A stretch of 5,380 bases of DNA from Anaerolineaceae bacterium (lineage in GTDB: Bacteria > Chloroflexota > Anaerolineae > 4572-78), in contig JANTHQ010000169.1 of assembly GCA_024762375.1 (NCBI GenBank), forward strand, positions 1-5,380, in the 5' to 3' direction. The translations under genes were made by a program, and so were the position numbers. Shown in pieces: positions 1 through 5,380 of the stretch (the first letter of the stretch is position 1; each line of letters starts with the position of its first letter). Below the pieces are notes generated by a model. It did no database searches. It saw only the letters and a program-made list of their open reading frames with translations, and had not been told where the DNA came from.

Positions 1-18
1 TTGATTGCGAGCGAATGA
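1..18 (+). CDS. possible 3' end of an upstream gene
   Basis: The first 18 bases can be read as five sense codons (Leu-Ile-Ala-Ser-Glu) followed by TGA. That TGA would share bases with the ATG of the next gene in an ATGA overlap, the arrangement typical of translationally coupled genes in an operon. The next gene also lacks a clear Shine-Dalgarno sequence, which fits coupling. Five codons cannot identify a product, and the same bases could simply be untranslated leader, so this is only a hint. Confidence 0.25.
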   Translation: MIASE

Positions 19-851
19 AACACGAATCGGACTGGTGGCTTGGCGGATTTTTGGCAGGATTTCTGTTGGGATTGGGACTCACCTTGTTTTACACATGGTT
101 TCTCGTTCCCCGCACCCCACCGACCACCTCGGCAAATCTGAATCCCCACGATAAAGAAATCTATACCGTGTTGGTTGCTGCCGCATATCGGCACAACAAA
201 GATTTGCCTGCCGCACAACGACGGCTCGCCGCACTGAAAGACCGCCGCCCGGCCGATACCATCGCCGCATTGACTCAAACATATATTGACCGCAACGCCG
301 ACCCGCGTGACATCCGCTCGCTGGCAACGCTGGCAGATGCACTCGGCAAAACCGAAAGTTACATGCTGGCATATCTGGCCACCGCGACCGCGACACCATC
401 GCCCACACCAACCCCGACAGCGACACCATCGCCCACTGCAACGCCCCAACCGACAGATACACCCTCTGTTTCCCATACGATTACCCCACGGCCGACACCC
501 ACCCTGCCCTCATTCGCCGTAGCGCAATCGGTGCCACTGTGCGACCCCAACGGCAGTCGCACCCTCCGCATTTTCATCCGTGATGCCGCCGGCAACGGCA
601 TACCCGGCGCAAAACTCTCCGTTTCGTGGGCCGGCGGCGAAAATATCCTGTATACCGGCTTCAAATCGCTGCAAAACCCCGGTTACGCCGATTTTACAAT
701 GGCCGTCAATCAAACATACACCGTAAAACTACTCTCATTCCCCGGCGAAGATGCCCGCGACATCAATGTTTCCACAGTTCAGTGTTCAAATTTACCGGAA
801 AGTATTGTCCCCTCGTGGCAACTGGTTTTCCAACAAACGCCATCACCATAA
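15..851 (+). CDS. single-pass membrane protein with Thr-Pro stalk and C-terminal beta-rich extracytoplasmic domain
   Basis: No function is recognised; the 278-residue protein has a clear layout. Residues 1-8 are a short N-terminal tail, and about 9-31 form a Gly/Leu/Phe-rich membrane anchor without an obvious cleavage site. Residues 43-120 look helical, with Ala/Leu-rich stretches resembling TPR-like helices. Residues 122-165 are a Thr-Pro-rich stalk, and 166-278 a beta-rich, probably Ig-like domain with Cys176 and Cys257 as the only cysteines, suggesting a disulfide outside the cell. This last domain resembles the C-terminus of the next protein (GNG, SW and a late Ser-aromatic strand ending in Gln-x-Thr). 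The N-terminal part resembles hypothetical proteins I associate with Anaerolineae. The ATG at 15 is chosen because the anchor follows at once; the frame stays open to the window edge, so an upstream start cannot be excluded. Confidence 0.88.
   Translation: MKHESDWWLGGFLAGFLLGLGLTLFYTWFLVPRTPPTTSANLNPHDKEIYTVLVAAAYRHNKDLPAAQRRLAALKDRRPADTIAALTQTYIDRNADPRDIRSLATLADALGKTESYMLAYLATATATPSPTPTPTATPSPTATPQPTDTPSVSHTITPRPTPTLPSFAVAQSVPLCDPNGSRTLRIFIRDAAGNGIPGAKLSVSWAGGENILYTGFKSLQNPGYADFTMAVNQTYTVKLLSFPGEDARDINVSTVQCSNLPESIVPSWQLVFQQTPSP
378..509 (+). repeat. Thr-Pro stalk repeat within the first gene
   Basis: Codons 122-165 encode a low-complexity run dominated by TP, SP and AT steps. At the DNA level a 17-base direct repeat (gcgacaccatcgcccac) occurs at 390-406 and again at 420-436, a period of 30 bases or ten residues. 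The stretch probably forms an extended spacer that holds the C-terminal domain away from the membrane. Repeats of this kind can change length by slippage without shifting frame when the unit is a multiple of three. Confidence 0.85.
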
Positions 852-913
852 CCGATAATTTACCCTCAATATTTGCCAATATTCGTATCCTGCGTAAACT
901 TCTAATCGGTTAT
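848..913 (+). promoter_or_regulatory. intergenic inverted repeats upstream of the tetra-CNBD gene
   Basis: The 114-base gap between the first two genes is AT-richer than its flanks. It holds a perfect 9-base inverted repeat, ATAACCGAT at 848-856 and ATCGGTTAT at 905-913; the left arm covers the stop codon of the upstream gene. A second, shorter pair, TGCGTA at 891-896 and TACGCA at 913-918, overlaps the right arm, so the two could compete as RNA stems. AATATT is also repeated at 868-873 and 878-883. I found no convincing -35/-10 pair here and no T-run after the stems, so this could be an operator, a leader structure or chance. Confidence 0.3.
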
Positions 914-953
914 ACGCAAAATTGCCTATGTAACCATCATTAAAAAGCGTGAA

Positions 954-962
954 AGAAGGTGG
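954..962 (+). promoter_or_regulatory. ribosome binding site that fixes a TTG start
   Basis: The sequence AGAAGGTGG is close to the anti-Shine-Dalgarno complement and ends three bases before TTG at 966; its GAAGG core is six bases away. There is no ATG or GTG start in frame between the upstream in-frame stop at 903 and TTG 966, and the first in-frame ATG after it is codon 131, which would remove the whole first domain. This makes TTG the best start. Confidence 0.8.
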
Positions 963-965
963 ACA

Positions 966-3833
966 TTGAAAGACGAGCAATTGAATTCAATTCCCTTTTT
1001 TGCTGAACTGGAAAGCAAAGAACGCCGCGCCATCAACCAACAGTTAAAAACTGAAAGTTACGCCCGCGGCGAAATAATTTTTTCTAAAGGCATCCAAGCC
1101 GATGCCCTCTACATTGTCGAAACGGGACGCATCAGCCTTTCGGCCGATAACCGAACCACACTTGCCAACCTGGGTCCAGGCAGTCTGCTCGGTGAAGCCG
1201 ACTTCTTCCAGGGTGCAGTCCGCTCCGTTTCTGCAACGGCAGCATCTGACGTAACGGTCGCAGTGCTCGAAACCGATGCACTCGAAACCCTCATCCAAAA
1301 CAACCCGCGATTGGGCTTGAGCCTTAGCCGCTCGCTCGGCTCGCCCATCGTGCAAATGACCGATTATCTGGCCGAACAACTGGGCAACAGTCCTTTTATG
1401 AAAATCCTCTCGGCCGCCGACCGCAAACAAATCGCAACGCGGCTGGTTGCAAAAGAATATCCCGCCAACGAAGCAATTTTCCGTGATGGCGAACCCGCCA
1501 GCGGCTTGTATCTCATCGAAAGCGGCACCGTGCGGCTCATCGGCGAAACCGACAACGATTACAGCGAACTCGGCGCGGGAAGCGTTTTCGGCGAAATGGC
1601 CGTGCTGGCGGGCAAACCACACCCTGAAACCGCACAGACCGCGCAAACCACCACTGTTTGGCATCTCTCACCGGCAGATTTCGCTGAAATTACCGCCGCT
1701 CACCCGGACATCAAAGCCACGCTCAGCCGCACCATCACCGCGCGATTGAGTCGAAAAGAGCAACTCGCCGCGATGGATGTTCTGCGGCACATTCCACTTT
1801 TCAGCACCCTGCCGGATGATGCGCTCGCCGATTGCGCCGGATATTTGATGCTGCGGCACATTCCCGCCAACGAAACCGTCTATGAAACCGGCGACCATGG
1901 CGACGCACTTTTCATCGTCGAATCCGGGCAGATAGACCTGACTGACGACACCGGCAGCTTGCTGACCCGTGCCAGCGAAGGCAATTTTTTTGGCGAAATG
2001 GCCCTGATGACCGGCAAAAATCGCACCGAAACCGCACACGCCGCAACCGACGTGAACCTGTGGGCACTGTACCGCACCGATTTCGATGCGCTGTTGGTCA
2101 AACATCCGCAATTGAGCGTAGCACTGAGCCAAGCCCTGCGCGACCATCTCAGCGCCGCCGACAACCAATTTATCGAAAAACATCTGCGGAAACTGGCCGT
2201 TATGGGCGGACTTTCCCGCCGTCAATTGGATGAAATTTCGGCGCGGTTGCACGCCCGCCGTTTCAACACCGGTGACCTCATTTATCAAGAAGGTCAGCCC
2301 GGCAGCGAACTTTATTTCATCGAAAACGGTTATGTGGAACGCTTCACGTCCACCCCCGGCGGCGTTGTCCCCCTCCCCGTACTCAGCACGGGCGATTTTT
2401 TGGGCGAAACCGCACTCCTTTCCGGTCGGCCACACGCCACCACCGCGCGCGCCCAAACCGATGTGGACATCTGGGTATTGCCCAAAGCAGATTTTGACGA
2501 ACTCGTTTATCAAAATCCCAACCTGTCTGCCGTGCTGAACCGCGTAATGAGCGACCGGCTGGTTGAAACAATGGATATCATCCGCAACAGCAAACCGCAA
2601 CCTGCCATTCGGTCGCCGAAAACCGGCAGCAGCCGCAGCGTTTCGCGTCCAACCAGCGCCACACCGCCCGTACCGGTGCGTCCGGTCGCGCCGCCGCCGT
2701 TACCCTTCAGCCACCCGACACAGGCAGTCAGCGCCTCGCGCCCGGTGAGCAAACGGCAACCGGCAGCGTCAAAAGCCGCCAAAAAAACCGGCTCACCCCC
2801 GAAAAAACAAGCCAAAGCCACGAGCCGCAAAGCGAAACCGGCCCGTTCAAAAGCCGCCAAACCGCGCAAATCGGCAACAGCCCGGAAACAAACGCCCCGC
2901 GCAGCCAGCAATATCGCCGTGGGTGCGAAAAAAGCCAGCGGCAAACTGCGCACCCGTGTCGACGGCGTCAGCCGGTGGTATTCAAAAATGCCGCTGGGCA
3001 CACGCCTCGGTTTGGCATTTTTAATTCTGCTGCTGGTATGGATGTGCGGCATCGTCGCCCCGGCCAGCATCATTCAGGCATTGGCAGCCAGTATTCTGGG
3101 CGAAAATCCCGCCGTCGCGATGGCAGATGGCGGCACGCCCCCTCCCGGCGATATAATCGGCGGGCTGGCACAGAGCGATTTTGTGGCAGCATTGCCATTT
3201 GTGGAAACTACCACACCCACACCGACCATCACACCGTCGCCAACCGCAACCTTTACACCGTCGCCGACGGTGACACAAACACCGATTCCGACATACACGC
3301 CGTCGCCGACCATCACCCCGTCGCCGACGGCAACACCGCTGCCGACCAACACCCCATTACCCACCGATACTCCCACGGCGACACCCATTCCACCCACCAG
3401 CACACCCGCGTATCGCCCGCCGACCAATACGCCAACACCGACCGTCACACCAACGCCCGATGCGGATTTCATCATCAAATCGGTGCGAAAACTGACGCCG
3501 TGTGAAAATGAGGGGAATCACCACATCTACATTCACGTGGTGGACATCAACGGCAATGGCCTGAACAATGTTCCGGTGAAAATTTCGTGGGGAGCAAATG
3601 CCAACGACAACATCATTGCTCAAACTGAAGCCAAAGACAAAGGCAACGGCTTCATCGAATTTGCAATGTTCAAAGGCACCTACAGCGTACAGGTGATGAG
3701 CGGAAAATCGCAGATTGCCAGCGGTATCACCCCCGATTTCCAAGTGGATGAGACCTGCCCCGCAACCGGAAACACTGTTGCCAATTCGCTGTACCATGCC
3801 TCGTTTGAAGTAATCATCCAGCGAACGTACTAA
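966..3833 (+). CDS. membrane-anchored protein with four tandem cyclic-nucleotide-binding-type domains
   Basis: A 955-residue protein of unusual build. Four cNMP-binding-type (CRP/PKA regulatory fold) domains lie at about 8-125, 142-262, 274-396 and 407-533. Each has the phosphate-binding-cassette Gly-Glu (E77, E210, E344, E481). The phosphate-contacting arginine nine residues later is present in domains 1 and 3 (R86, R353) but is histidine in 2 and 4 (H219, H490). Residues 538-665 form a Pro/Ala/Lys/Arg linker. About 681-700 is a single membrane segment preceded by basic residues, so the positive-inside rule puts the four domains in the cytoplasm. Residues 749-832 are a Thr-Pro stalk and 835-955 an extracytoplasmic beta-rich domain with Cys846 and Cys931, paralogous to the end of the preceding gene product. 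No helix-turn-helix, kinase, cyclase or channel module is visible, so it is not a classical CRP regulator. Ligand and output are unknown; a sensor or scaffold role is inference. An intrinsic terminator follows. Confidence 0.95.
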   Translation: MKDEQLNSIPFFAELESKERRAINQQLKTESYARGEIIFSKGIQADALYIVETGRISLSADNRTTLANLGPGSLLGEADFFQGAVRSVSATAASDVTVAVLETDALETLIQNNPRLGLSLSRSLGSPIVQMTDYLAEQLGNSPFMKILSAADRKQIATRLVAKEYPANEAIFRDGEPASGLYLIESGTVRLIGETDNDYSELGAGSVFGEMAVLAGKPHPETAQTAQTTTVWHLSPADFAEITAAHPDIKATLSRTITARLSRKEQLAAMDVLRHIPLFSTLPDDALADCAGYLMLRHIPANETVYETGDHGDALFIVESGQIDLTDDTGSLLTRASEGNFFGEMALMTGKNRTETAHAATDVNLWALYRTDFDALLVKHPQLSVALSQALRDHLSAADNQFIEKHLRKLAVMGGLSRRQLDEISARLHARRFNTGDLIYQEGQPGSELYFIENGYVERFTSTPGGVVPLPVLSTGDFLGETALLSGRPHATTARAQTDVDIWVLPKADFDELVYQNPNLSAVLNRVMSDRLVETMDIIRNSKPQPAIRSPKTGSSRSVSRPTSATPPVPVRPVAPPPLPFSHPTQAVSASRPVSKRQPAASKAAKKTGSPPKKQAKATSRKAKPARSKAAKPRKSATARKQTPRAASNIAVGAKKASGKLRTRVDGVSRWYSKMPLGTRLGLAFLILLLVWMCGIVAPASIIQALAASILGENPAVAMADGGTPPPGDIIGGLAQSDFVAALPFVETTTPTPTITPSPTATFTPSPTVTQTPIPTYTPSPTITPSPTATPLPTNTPLPTDTPTATPIPPTSTPAYRPPTNTPTPTVTPTPDADFIIKSVRKLTPCENEGNHHIYIHVVDINGNGLNNVPVKISWGANANDNIIAQTEAKDKGNGFIEFAMFKGTYSVQVMSGKSQIASGITPDFQVDETCPATGNTVANSLYHASFEVIIQRTY
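987..2564 (+). repeat. four tandem CNBD-type domains, apparently an A-B-A-B duplication
   Basis: The four domains are encoded at about 987-1340, 1389-1751, 1785-2153 and 2184-2564. Odd copies share an IPFF/IPLF entry, a DAL-(Y/F)-IVE-(T/S)-G strand and a retained cassette arginine. Even copies share an (E/Q)-P-x-S-x-LY-(L/F)-IE-(S/N)-G strand, a G-(K/R)-PH cassette and a less typical entry helix. The pattern suggests duplication of a two-domain unit rather than four independent copies. Boundaries are estimated by eye. Confidence 0.8.
2577..2960 (+). other. region encoding a basic, acid-free histone-H1-like linker
   Basis: Codons 538-665 contain no Asp or Glu at all. The first half is Pro/Ser/Arg-rich, including a Pro run near residues 567-580. 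The second half, about 597-665, is Lys/Ala/Pro/Ser-rich, with about four in ten residues Lys or Arg between 603 and 636. The composition resembles bacterial histone-H1-like tails. It sits on the cytoplasmic side just before the membrane segment and could contact nucleic acid, polyphosphate or acidic lipid headgroups, or be only a flexible tether. Confidence 0.75.
3006..3065 (+). other. region encoding the single membrane segment
   Basis: Residues about 681-700 of the 955-residue protein are continuously hydrophobic (LGLAFLILLLVWMCGIVAPA), with hydrophobic character continuing weakly to about 711. Lys and Arg cluster on the N-terminal side, and the C-terminal side lacks them, which supports an N-in, C-out orientation. 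Confidence 0.85.
3210..3461 (+). repeat. Thr-Pro stalk repeat within the tetra-CNBD gene
   Basis: Codons 749-832 encode a long TP/SP-rich spacer, about twice the length of the stalk in the preceding gene. The octamer CCGTCGCC recurs at 3234, 3258, 3300 and 3318, at intervals of 24, 42 and 18 bases, all multiples of the six-base Thr-Pro step. Thr-rich extracytoplasmic stalks may be glycosylated, but nothing in the sequence shows this directly. Confidence 0.85.
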
Positions 3834-3854
3834 CGCGAGTGGCTCTGAATTTTC

Positions 3855-3890
3855 AACCTGCCGGACAAATTGGTTCGGCAGGTTTTTTTT
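3855..3890 (+). terminator. intrinsic (rho-independent) terminator
   Basis: The stem AACCTGCCGGAC (3855-3866) pairs with GTTCGGCAGGTT (3873-3884), 12 pairs including one G-U, around a six-base loop. A run of eight T follows at 3883-3890. It lies 21 bases after the stop of the tetra-CNBD gene and should insulate that unit from the heat-shock promoter that follows. Confidence 0.93.
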
Positions 3891-3931
3891 CGCGGTTTTG
3901 CGGCAAAAACCAACCACCGCGGCGCAAAAGT

Positions 3932-3960
3932 TTGACATGTTCCCCCCTTCGTGGTATCAT
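3932..3960 (+). promoter_or_regulatory. sigma-70-type promoter of the hrcA operon
   Basis: A perfect -35 hexamer TTGACA (3932-3937) and a -10 hexamer TATCAT (3955-3960) are separated by 17 bases. Transcription should begin near 3966-3968, placing the CIRCE operator immediately downstream in the early transcribed region, where bound HrcA can block initiation or early elongation. Confidence 0.9.
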
Positions 3961-3972
3961 TCTAGCGGGTTT

Positions 3973-3999
3973 TTAGCACTCGGCGTTGATGAGTGCTAA
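3973..3999 (+). promoter_or_regulatory. CIRCE operator (HrcA binding site)
   Basis: The arms TTAGCACTC (3973-3981) and GAGTGCTAA (3991-3999) flank a nine-base spacer, an exact match to the CIRCE consensus. Pairing extends two further bases on each side, to 3971 and 4001, giving 11-base arms. Its place between the promoter and hrcA is the standard arrangement for autoregulation by HrcA. Confidence 0.97.
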
Positions 4000-4034
4000 A
4001 ATTTTGTCAATTGGGCAAAGGTTGTACAGGCGAT

Positions 4035-5066
4035 ATGGAAAATTTAACGCCACGCCAACAAAAAATACTGAAAATAATCATCAGCGAATATATCCACACG
4101 GGTGTTCCCATTGGTTCGAAAACGCTTGTAGCCAAATATCGGCTCGGCGTCAGCTCGGCTACCGTGCGGAACGAGATGGCCACACTGGAAGAACGCGGCT
4201 ATCTGACCCAACCGCACACATCTGCCGGGCGCATCCCCACCGAGCAGGGATATCGCTATTTTGTACAAAAATTGATGGACGAAACACAACTTTCGCCCAC
4301 CGAGCAGTTGATGATTCAACATCAGTTCCACCAAGCCCGGCTGGAACTTGACCAGTGGATGCGGCTCAGCGCGGCAGTGTTGGCGCATACCACCCAGAGC
4401 GCATCGGTCGTTACATCGCCAAAAGTAAATCGCTGCCGCGTGAAACACGTCGAATTGATTTCGATCCACGACCACGTGGCCCTGCTGATTTTAGTGCTGC
4501 AAGAAGGCACCATCAAACAGCAAATCATCAATCTTGAACAGCCGCACAATCAGGACGAACTCCGTTCCATCTCGCGGCAATTGACCGATTTGTGGAGTGG
4601 CGCAGAACTGCACACCGTCAAAGCCGTCTCCAGCACACTAACCGGGCTGGCAGAACAAATCGCCGGCGTTGTAACCGACACGATGCAGCGCATCGACGAC
4701 CGCACCACCAGCGATTTATACCACGCCGGGTTGCTCCATCTGCTGGAAGAACACGCCGTGCGCAACGACACGCTGGAACAAATCATTCGGGTGGTTGAAG
4801 AACGCCATCTCATCGAACAACTCATCGGGCAAGCCTTACCCGCCAAAGGGGTGCAAATCATCATCGGTGGCGAAGGCAAATGGGATGACCTGTCGCAGGT
4901 GAGCATCATCCTGTCCCGTTACGGCTCAGAGCAGGGCGCATCGGGTGCGCTGGGCGTTGTCGGCCCCATCCGAATGCCGTATGAACGCGCCGTCTCAATT
5001 GTGCAATATATGTCATCGTTGATGAGTAATCTCATCACCGACCTTTACGGACCCACACCCAAATAA
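4035..5066 (+). CDS. hrcA: heat-inducible transcription repressor HrcA
   Basis: HrcA represses class I heat-shock genes by binding CIRCE as a dimer; its folding is assisted by GroEL in characterised bacteria, so titration of the chaperonin on heat stress releases repression. The 343-residue length matches the family. Residues about 1-75 form the winged-helix DNA-binding domain, with the family signature SSATVRNEMATLE at 40-52 and PHTSAGRIPT at 60-69 followed by GYRYFV. The later part shows the HrcA GAF-like and dimerisation region, including the IIIGGE segment at 275-280 (the family usually has Asn after the following residue or Glu; here Gly) and GVVGPIRMPY at 307-316. The ATG at 4035 is preferred because the family N-terminus starts there. 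A GTG at 3993 in frame lies inside the CIRCE right arm and TTG at 4011 adds no conserved sequence. grpE follows after 17 bases, indicating one operon. Confidence 0.97.
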   Translation: MENLTPRQQKILKIIISEYIHTGVPIGSKTLVAKYRLGVSSATVRNEMATLEERGYLTQPHTSAGRIPTEQGYRYFVQKLMDETQLSPTEQLMIQHQFHQARLELDQWMRLSAAVLAHTTQSASVVTSPKVNRCRVKHVELISIHDHVALLILVLQEGTIKQQIINLEQPHNQDELRSISRQLTDLWSGAELHTVKAVSSTLTGLAEQIAGVVTDTMQRIDDRTTSDLYHAGLLHLLEEHAVRNDTLEQIIRVVEERHLIEQLIGQALPAKGVQIIIGGEGKWDDLSQVSIILSRYGSEQGASGALGVVGPIRMPYERAVSIVQYMSSLMSNLITDLYGPTPK

Positions 5067-5074
5067 TTAATTTC

Positions 5075-5078
5075 GAGG
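5075..5078 (+). promoter_or_regulatory. ribosome binding site of grpE
   Basis: GAGG lies five bases before ATG 5084, within a short AT-rich gap after the hrcA stop. It supports this start and independent translation of grpE from the shared transcript. Confidence 0.7.
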
Positions 5079-5083
5079 TAAAT

Positions 5084-5380
5084 ATGAGTAATAAAACCGC
5101 AAAAAAAACAAAAGAAAAAGACGTTATCGTCAATGAAAATACAGAAGAAACAACCGCCGAGGCCAACGAAACATCGGCAAATGATACGCCATCACCATCA
5201 ATAGAAGAGTTACAGGCTGAGTTGGAAGCCGCTCGCGCCGAAGCCGCCAAAAACCTGGATGGCTGGCAACGGGCTACCGCTGAGTTGCAGAATTTCAAAC
5301 GCCGGCAAACCGAGCAGTCCACCCGCCGCCAAGAAGAATTGACCGCAGCCATTATCGCCAAATTGTTCCCCGTGCTGGAC
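5084..5380 (+). CDS. grpE: nucleotide exchange factor GrpE, N-terminal part, cut by the window end
   Basis: GrpE speeds release of ADP from DnaK and so drives the Hsp70 chaperone cycle in the cytoplasm. The frame is open from ATG 5084 to the window end, giving the first 99 residues. Residues 1-38 are a charged, probably disordered tail. From about 39 an Ala/Glu/Leu-rich stretch begins the long coiled-coil helix that dimerises GrpE. The signature region appears as ATAELQNFKRRQTEQ at about 64-78 and continues to LFPVLD at 94-99, just where the family's conserved central part starts. The missing part would carry the rest of the helix and the C-terminal beta domain that contacts DnaK. Position directly after hrcA is the common hrcA-grpE-dnaK order. 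Confidence 0.95.
   Translation, partial: MSNKTAKKTKEKDVIVNENTEETTAEANETSANDTPSPSIEELQAELEAARAEAAKNLDGWQRATAELQNFKRRQTEQSTRRQEELTAAIIAKLFPVLD

Noticed and set aside
378..509. Short-period repeats considered as a CRISPR or minisatellite
   Set aside because: The repeats are in frame, of Thr-Pro codons, without unique spacers of constant length; they are coding stalk repeats.
1044..1664. 206-codon open frame on the - strand
   Set aside because: It is antisense to the first two CNBD-type domains; its translation resembles no family and has irregular composition.
1668..2600. 310-codon open frame on the - strand opposite the CNBD region
   Set aside because: It lies wholly within the well-supported + strand gene, has no recognisable domain, and arises from the codon bias of the sense gene.
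3074..3478. - strand frame with Val-Gly-Val-Gly repeats (a similar one at 359-664)
   Set aside because: The Val-Gly pattern is the reverse complement of Thr-Pro codons in the stalks, so it is a mirror of the repeat and not an elastin-like gene.
3891..3922. CGCGGT/ACCGCG inverted repeat between terminator and promoter
   Set aside because: Only six pairs with a long loop, no T-run, and a small competing GGTTTTG/CAAAAACC pairing; not distinguishable from chance.
3993..4034. Upstream GTG or TTG starts for hrcA
   Set aside because: GTG 3993 lies inside the CIRCE right arm, and the extra residues do not resemble the HrcA N-terminus, which begins at ATG 4035.
3986..4351. 121-codon + strand frame overlapping CIRCE and the start of hrcA
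   Set aside because: It is an out-of-frame reading of hrcA and its leader; hrcA is conserved in the other frame.

Overview
The window looks like chromosomal DNA from a member of the Chloroflexota, probably Anaerolineae or a close relative. This rests on three things: two proteins with long Thr-Pro stalks of the kind common in that phylum, a small single-pass protein whose N-terminal style I associate with Anaerolineae, and a CIRCE-controlled hrcA-grpE operon. The phylum is an inference from protein style, not from a marker gene. All supported genes lie on the + strand. I see no mobile elements, RNA genes or CRISPR.

Left part (1-3890): two neighbouring genes encode membrane-anchored proteins of related design. 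The first (15-851) is a 278-residue protein with an N-terminal membrane anchor, a short helical region, a Thr-Pro stalk and a C-terminal beta-rich domain. The second (966-3833) is a 955-residue protein. It has four tandem cyclic-nucleotide-binding-type domains on the predicted cytoplasmic side, a long basic histone-H1-like linker with no acidic residues, one membrane segment, a Thr-Pro stalk, and a C-terminal domain that matches the one in the first protein, including a pair of cysteines. A strong intrinsic terminator (3855-3890) closes this unit. The sequence start hints at a further upstream gene whose stop overlaps the first ATG.

Right part (3891-5380): a textbook heat-shock operon start. 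A near-consensus sigma-70-type promoter (3932-3960) is followed by a perfect CIRCE operator (3973-3999), then hrcA (4035-5066), the repressor that binds CIRCE, and the N-terminal 99 codons of grpE (5084 to the window end). dnaK and dnaJ probably follow outside the window.

How the parts relate: hrcA and grpE form an autoregulated chaperone operon. The left pair looks like an uncharacterised transmembrane system that could link intracellular ligand binding (or a degenerate, structural use of that fold) to an extracytoplasmic domain. The terminator and separate promoter argue against co-transcription with the heat-shock genes, so any functional link is speculative. The least ordinary content is the tetra-domain protein: its four ligand-binding domains look like a duplicated A-B pair, with A copies keeping the phosphate-binding arginine and B copies carrying histidine there.
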